From the IMG/VR virus record IMGVR_UViG_3300024257_000013, positions 1-55,570 of that record: 55,570 bases of DNA; one strand, 5' to 3'. The stretch is from a virus. The notes beneath the pieces are model-generated. The model was not told the origin of the DNA. It saw only the letters and a list, made by a program, of their open reading frames with translations, and did no database searches. Shown in pieces: positions 52,322-55,570 of the stretch; position 1 is the first letter of the stretch, and each line of letters starts with the position of its first letter. The position numbers were made by a program, and so were the translations under genes.

Positions 52322-52612
52322 GATTCACCTCCGGAGTGAATGATTTGATAGCTTAAGTGCTACCATGTTATGTACCGCCAGATAGGCACACTGGTTCAAA
52401 ATAAAGATAGTTATGAAGACACCCAGGGGGGGTACCTTCCTTTTTCCTTTGTCCAGTGTGTAAGTAATGCCTTTATACAAAATTATAAAATTTTCAAAAA
52501 GTTGAAACTCAGCTCCCCTATAAAATTATTATTTTTGTGGGTAAACCTTTTGGTAAATTATATTTTACTTTCTGGTATACTTGTGGTTCTTTAAACAGTA
52601 CAGAGACATAAT
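52322..52612. promoter_or_regulatory. Divergent intergenic control region
   Basis: 290 bases between the leftward early block and the rightward Gp49 operon. For the + side there is an extended -10 (TGGTATACT, near 52573-52581) after AT-rich DNA, a host sigma70-type promoter about 30 bases before the Gp49 ATG. A G-run GGGGGGG lies at about 52425-52431. No gene seen. Confidence 0.45.
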
Positions 52613-52921
52613 ATGAGTTATCAAGATATAGAGAACGAAATGCAGGAAAAAGGGTTAACTGCTCCACGGATTACGCCTGCGGATATTGAGAGTAAAATCT
52701 TTTCTGAAGAATTTATTCTGCAGCCAGCTGGTACGACGCTGACAATTTGTATTTTAATGTTGAAAAATGGTTATACGGTGACCGGTGAGAGTGCGTGTGC
52801 ATCTCCTGAAAACTTTGATCAGGATATGGGTATGAAAATAGCACGGAAAAATGCTGCAGATAAAGTATGGACCCTGGAAGGTTACCTGCTGAAAGAGAAA
52901 CTTTTTACCGGAGAACTGTAA
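52613..52921 (+). CDS. Gp49-family phage protein
   Basis: 102 residues. KGLTAPRITPADIESKI, then TICILMLKNGYTVTGESACASPENFD and MKIARKNAADKVWTLEGYLL match the Gp49 family (PF13876; N4 gp49 / Sf6 gene 66). The family is widespread in phages, with no proven function. First gene of a rightward operon with a host-type promoter; 1-base overlap with the next gene. Confidence 0.88.
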   Translation: MSYQDIENEMQEKGLTAPRITPADIESKIFSEEFILQPAGTTLTICILMLKNGYTVTGESACASPENFDQDMGMKIARKNAADKVWTLEGYLLKEKLFTGEL

Positions 52922-53481
52922 TGACTGATGAAAATACACAAGATATTCAGATGGACGATGAAGAACATATTTCCCACAAAATTGTAAAACGCTTACCGAT
53001 GACACGGTTAGAGTATAACAATTTCCGTAAATGGGATCTGCCAGTAGATGAAAACGGAGCAGATCCTGGCTATCTGGTCGAATACCTATACGGTGGTGAG
53101 CCAAATGTTTCAGGTTTTGAAGGGTATGTTAGTTGGAGTCCTAAAAAACAATTTGATGATGGATGCACACTGGCTGCTGTTTCAGAAAAGTCGCTTAATA
53201 CTGCTGATCAGGATGGTTGCCGGAAGAATGTTACGGATGTTGTAATTTTTGGTGAAGATCTTTATAAGTTGCTGAGTAAGGCCAGCTCCAAACGAGAGGG
53301 TTGGATGAAATCTTCTAAGGCGATGGAGACTCCTAATGGGTGTGTAGTTCAGGTTACCACGCAACAGAGAAATTTTGATGGTACTTATTCGCTGGCTGAA
53401 GCGTTGACGTTTGTGCCTCATGTGAAAATTATTGAGACAAAAGATGAAGATGGGGCAGTAACTGGCCGGAGGCTTATGTAA
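52921..53481 (+). CDS. Phage protein linked to Gp49 family
   Basis: 186 residues from ATG 52921, overlapping the Gp49 stop by one base; an upstream frame start is inside Gp49. Contains MTRLEYNNFRKWDLPVDENG and DPGYLVEYLYGGEPNVSGFEGYVSWSPK, a pattern that follows Gp49 proteins in many phages, often as part of one protein. A second part has CVVQVTTQQRNFDGTYSLAE. Function unknown. Confidence 0.75.
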   Translation: MTDENTQDIQMDDEEHISHKIVKRLPMTRLEYNNFRKWDLPVDENGADPGYLVEYLYGGEPNVSGFEGYVSWSPKKQFDDGCTLAAVSEKSLNTADQDGCRKNVTDVVIFGEDLYKLLSKASSKREGWMKSSKAMETPNGCVVQVTTQQRNFDGTYSLAEALTFVPHVKIIETKDEDGAVTGRRLM

Positions 53482-53669
53482 TGACTCCAATACTCAGATA
53501 CTTTGAATACTCCCATCTCCCAGTAGATTTGCAAAGTGTTAGCGTGACTATTTCAAAAGCTGCTCATGAGTTAGATGAGAAGCTGCCGGATGGTCCTGAG
53601 AAATCTGCAGGTTTGCGGAAATTGCTGGAAGCAAAGGATTGTTTTGTTCGTGCAGCACTGGTAAAGTAA
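53481..53669 (+). CDS. Small conserved phage protein
   Basis: 62 residues. PILRYFEYSHLPVDLQSVS, then LPDGPEKSAGLRKLLEAKDC and FVRAALV fit a short family common in phages of many bacteria, typically with a final KLLEAKDxxVRA motif. Overlaps the stop of the previous gene by one base. Function unknown. Confidence 0.8.
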   Translation: MTPILRYFEYSHLPVDLQSVSVTISKAAHELDEKLPDGPEKSAGLRKLLEAKDCFVRAALVK

Positions 53670-53673
53670 GTGA

Positions 53674-53739
53674 ATGAACTTATTTAATCAACATTGCCCG
53701 GAACAAAATCCATCTAGACGTGGAGGTTGTGTTGTGTAA
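53674..53739 (+). CDS. Possible 21-residue peptide
   Basis: ATG just 4 bases after the small conserved gene opens MNLFNQHCPEQNPSRRGGCVV. Very short; no strong ribosome site. Before the operon terminator. Confidence 0.28.
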   Translation: MNLFNQHCPEQNPSRRGGCVV

Positions 53740-53768
53740 GTAAGATTAATTTGCTGAACACCAAATAA

Positions 53769-53800
53769 AACCTCTACTGATTACGTCGTAGGGGTTTTTT
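53769..53800 (+). terminator. Intrinsic terminator of the Gp49 operon
   Basis: AACCTCTAC pairs with GTAGGGGTT (9 pairs, one G-T) around a 10-base loop and is followed by six T. It separates the operon from the tRNA genes. Confidence 0.88.
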
Positions 53801-53804
53801 ATGT

Positions 53805-53869
53805 GTGGCCATAGCTCAGTTGGTAGAGCAAATGCCTGTGGCGCATACTGCCTGGGTTCGACCAATTAT
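53805..53869 (+). pseudogene. Truncated tRNA-His(GUG) remnant
   Basis: A normal tRNA 5' half: acceptor strand GTGGCCA, TA, D-arm GCTCAGTTGGTAGAGC, anticodon loop CTGTGGC (GUG, His) on a stem of 4-5 pairs. After the anticodon arm a GGGTTCGA T-loop is present, but the T-stem does not close and the 3' acceptor strand is missing; the sequence runs straight into the tRNA-Glu acceptor. Likely broken by a deletion between neighbouring tRNA genes. Confidence 0.65.
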
Positions 53870-53944
53870 ATCCCCGTGGACAACCGGTCAAGTCACTGGG
53901 CTTTCATCCCAGCATAGCGAGTTCGATTCTCGCCGGGGATACCA
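53870..53944 (+). tRNA. tRNA-Glu (anticodon TTC)
   Basis: Full cloverleaf by eye: acceptor ATCCCCG / CGGGGAT (7 bp), D-arm around GGACAACCGGTCAAGTC, anticodon stem CTGGG / CCCAG with loop CTTTCAT (UUC), T-arm GCGAG-TTCGATT-CTCGC, discriminator A and encoded CCA. Bacterial/phage type. May support translation of late AT-rich messages. Confidence 0.92.
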
Positions 53945-54110
53945 TTTTTAAACCTGTTCCTTCGGGCATCGAAAGCTCAATTCTTTCCACACCCACCAAT
54001 TTTTAGTTTCCCGAACGGCTGGCGGCATAGGCACAGGCGCAGCCTGGGCATATCCGGTGCCCCCCCGGGCACCAGCCAGCTTATGAGGGACAGTTTCTGG
54101 TTACTTACAT
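53945..54110. other. GC-rich structured stretch after tRNA-Glu
   Basis: No gene. GC content jumps well above the surroundings. GGTGCCC-CCCC-GGGCACC hairpin at 54056-54073, enclosed by a GCTGGC / GCCAGC pairing (54018-54080). Could be a small RNA, a termination/packaging signal or a recombination scar. Confidence 0.45.
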
Positions 54111-54236
54111 AATATTACTAATTGTTCATAAAGTTAATTTATGAAGTATTATTGCCCTTATTTCTTCTTCCTCCTTCCATAAGAAAACGTGCAAAAAATA
54201 CTTCATAAATTAATTTTACTCACAATTACTAATATT
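54111..54236. repeat. 40-bp imperfect inverted repeat
   Basis: Arms at 54111-54150 and 54197-54236 match at about 35 of 40 positions when inverted, including a perfect 17-bp inner part (TTAATTTATGAAGTATT). The 46-base spacer is pyrimidine-rich on its left. Very AT-rich, placed 230 bases upstream of the RepL-like gene: a candidate replication origin or recombination site. Confidence 0.7.
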
Positions 54237-54302
54237 ATTGGTTTGGCGGCACTATTGCGAGCACGTAAGAATATATAAAGAGAAATTATTTTTAGTTGCT
54301 AA

Positions 54303-54354
54303 GTGTTTGATTTTAAACACATTGCAATTTCCACCTGTGTTCAGGCTGGAACAC
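54303..54354 (+). promoter_or_regulatory. Two dyad operator-like sites upstream of repL-like gene
   Basis: GTGTTT-GATTTT-AAACAC at 54303-54320 and GTGTTC-AGGCTG-GAACAC at 54337-54354 share GTGTTY-N6-RAACAC; centres are 34 bp apart, about three helical turns, on the same face of DNA. Typical of tandem sites for a dimeric winged-helix or HTH regulator, perhaps RepL itself. Confidence 0.55.
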
Positions 54355-54469
54355 ATTTGTACCGCGGCTGGACCACAAACAGCAATATTGATCAGCTAAA
54401 CTGGTACATTTGGTGTTTTTTGTTTAAATTATGTGGTATTATTATTGGCACATTAGCCAGGAAAGAACT

Positions 54470-54877
54470 ATGAAAGATTATTTAGACGCAAATAGATATA
54501 CGCTTACAGACAACGAAACAGGAGAAATAATGTATGTTGATAGTATTGCTAAAGAAGCTGATAAACGCTACTGGGAGAAAACGTATGCCAAAACTATAGC
54601 TGAATGCTTTGAGTTAGTTGGAAACGCACCAACTAAGGTTCTTGCACATTTTTTAAGGATTAAAGATTCTAACAATCAAATAAACGGAACTGTAAGAGAA
54701 ATGGCTAAAGATATGGAAGTGTCCAAGACTACGGTGACTAGAGTAATGAGCGTATTAACAGAAGCAGGTTTTATGAAGAAACGTAGAAGCGGTTGTTATA
54801 TGCTATCTCCTGACGTAATAAAGCACGGCAGTAGAGGTAAAGGAATTATGGTGTTAATGTTATGGAAAGGCTTGTAA
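54470..54877 (+). CDS. repL: RepL-type plasmid replication initiator
   Basis: 135 residues from ATG 54470, with AGGAAAG 7 bases upstream; an in-frame ATG at 54431 lacks a site. LTDNETGEIMYVDSIAKEAD, then REMAKDMEVSKTTVTRVMSV (winged helix recognition part) and GFMKKRRSGCYMLSPDVI match the RepL family (PF05732) of staphylococcal/bacillar plasmids and some mobile elements. RepL proteins start plasmid replication and bind their own leader. In this window it suggests plasmid-like maintenance, or re-use as a regulator. Confidence 0.82.
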   Translation: MKDYLDANRYTLTDNETGEIMYVDSIAKEADKRYWEKTYAKTIAECFELVGNAPTKVLAHFLRIKDSNNQINGTVREMAKDMEVSKTTVTRVMSVLTEAGFMKKRRSGCYMLSPDVIKHGSRGKGIMVLMLWKGL

Positions 54878-54954
54878 TAGCAGTATCTGATGGCAAGCAA
54901 GATGATTTAGAAAGCATTATTAAAGAGTTAGAAGTTCACGTTAACGTGCCATAA
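54862..54954 (+). CDS. Possible 30-residue peptide after repL
   Basis: ATG inside the repL end opens MERLVIAVSDGKQDDLESII..., ending after VHVNVP. Overlap of 16 bases suggests coupling. No family. Confidence 0.4.
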   Translation: MERLVIAVSDGKQDDLESIIKELEVHVNVP

Positions 54955-54972
54955 AACATATGGAGTAATCTT

Positions 54973-55098
54973 ATGAAACTTACTAAAATTGAGGAGAAGC
55001 GGCTAATTAAAAAAGCCCATAAACTTATTGACCGAATCGAGAGCAATCTTGACCTCATTGTCAAAGCAGTTAGTTCAAAGCAACAGAAGGCAGCATAA
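54973..55098 (+). CDS. Small helical protein
   Basis: 41 residues (MKLTKIEEKRLIKKAHKLID...) with TGGAG 8 bases before ATG. Highly charged amphipathic helix (RIESNLDLIVKAVSS). No family. Confidence 0.5.
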   Translation: MKLTKIEEKRLIKKAHKLIDRIESNLDLIVKAVSSKQQKAA

Positions 55099-55261
55099 AA
55101 AGAAAAATAAGCCAATTACAGGTACTACCTCATTTCAAGTAAGCGTCACTAGTGGTAATGAGCTTTCATATAATGAGTATTCAGATGGTGTGTCATACAT
55201 ACCAAGCGATGCTAACTTGGAAACAAATAAAGTTATTTCTAAATTGCAAAAATATAGTTAA
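55028..55261 (+). CDS. Doubtful frame overlapping the helical gene
   Basis: 77 residues if started at a TTG (55028), largely overlapping the 41-residue gene in another frame. The later part (SFQVSVTSGNELSYNEYSDG...) has protein-like composition, but no ATG/GTG with a ribosome site is available. Could be the 3' part of a frameshifted gene. Confidence 0.3.
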   Translation: MTESRAILTSLSKQLVQSNRRQHKKKNKPITGTTSFQVSVTSGNELSYNEYSDGVSYIPSDANLETNKVISKLQKYS

Positions 55262-55305
55262 GTAAGCTACACTGTTTGGATAAACTGGCTTTACTACTTA
55301 ACTTT

Positions 55306-55551
55306 ATGACAAAAAATTTGCAAGAATATCTAAAATTAGCTGATTCCAAATCTGTTGATGTGCTGCTGTGGGTACTCGATAACCGCACAAATGATAATCG
55401 GCTTTATTCCACATTAGATTCCATAGCCGTTTCTTGTAACGTCACAAAAGTGACGGTTAGTAAGTTGTTTCAGAAATTATACAAAGCTGAATTTATATAT
55501 AAAATACGAAACGGTCAATACCAGCTAATAAATATCGATGGCATTCTTTAA
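55306..55551 (+). CDS. Second RepL-like winged-helix protein
   Basis: 81 residues from ATG 55306 (a TTG at 55276 would add 10). LDSIAVSCNVTKVTVSKLFQ and AEFIYKIRNGQYQLINIDGI follow the same winged-helix plan as the C-terminal half of the RepL-type protein (helix-turn-helix then beta wing). It lacks the RepL N-terminal part. May be a regulator or partner of RepL. Confidence 0.6.
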   Translation: MTKNLQEYLKLADSKSVDVLLWVLDNRTNDNRLYSTLDSIAVSCNVTKVTVSKLFQKLYKAEFIYKIRNGQYQLINIDGIL

Positions 55552-55570
55552 AAGAAAAGATATTGGCCGG
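55538..55570 (+). CDS. Possible gene start cut by window end
   Basis: ATG overlapping the end of the RepL-like gene by 14 bases opens MAFFKRKDIGR and runs past the window. Too little to assign. Confidence 0.35.
   Translation, partial: MAFFKRKDIGR

Noticed and set aside
52421-52440. G-run as a CRISPR or repeat array element
   Set aside because: Single homopolymer run; no repeated units with spacers were seen anywhere in the window.

Overview
This window reads as about 55.6 kb of an AT-rich, N4-like podovirus genome (Schitoviridae type) of a Gram-negative host; the host genus cannot be told from the sequence. Four things support this: a giant virion RNA polymerase with single-subunit RNAP motifs, a two-gene RNAP1/RNAP2 pair, an N4-type single-stranded DNA-binding protein converging on the virion RNA polymerase gene, and a gene order matching N4 late and middle regions. 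Major capsid, portal and terminase genes are not in the window and presumably lie to the left.

Layout. 1-22330 (+ strand): late virion operon with very tight junctions (TAATG and ATGA overlaps). It holds a PKD-tailed structural protein, a membrane-segment virion protein, internal/ejected proteins, a 1515-residue polyvalent protein joining an ejection-type domain, an SF1 helicase and an HExxH zincin, a 3TM holin and a spanin-like protein, a 1424-residue fibre or appendage protein, and the 2312-residue virion RNA polymerase (vRNAP), which itself carries an HExxH motif. 22336-22359 is a convergent terminator hairpin.

22361-47327 (- strand): middle, replication and nucleotide genes. They include SSB, a Sak4-like ATPase, a PD-(D/E)XK nuclease, MazG, a family A DNA polymerase whose exonuclease is a separate gene with an HNH-AP2 homing endonuclease between, a DHH phosphoesterase, an RlmN/Cfr-like radical SAM enzyme next to an attC-like repeat, a DUF3987/AEP primase-like protein, a MoxR ATPase with its partner, a UvrD-like helicase interrupted by a LAGLIDADG intein, a dATP/dGTP diphosphohydrolase, a thymidylate synthase and many small proteins. 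48020-50248: RNAP2, an 81-residue gene and RNAP1. 50317-52321: small early genes with similar GGAGACTAA-type ribosome sites. Two short hairpins with GGA loops on the + strand (47955-47969, 51949-51963) resemble N4 early promoters, which the injected vRNAP recognises.

52613-55570 (+ strand) is a different kind of module. It has a Gp49-family operon, a terminator, a broken tRNA-His and an intact tRNA-Glu, a GC-rich structured stretch, a 40-bp inverted repeat, two dyad operators and a RepL-type plasmid replication protein followed by small genes, one with a similar winged helix. This suggests a plasmid-like maintenance or control segment attached to a normally strictly lytic phage type.

Inferred working model: vRNAP and the helicase-zincin protein are ejected with the DNA; vRNAP transcribes the early genes from hairpin promoters; RNAP1/RNAP2 transcribe the middle and replication genes; SSB and host RNAP then serve the late operon. 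Selfish elements (HNH-AP2, its relic, intein, GIY-YIG-like gene) sit among the replication genes.
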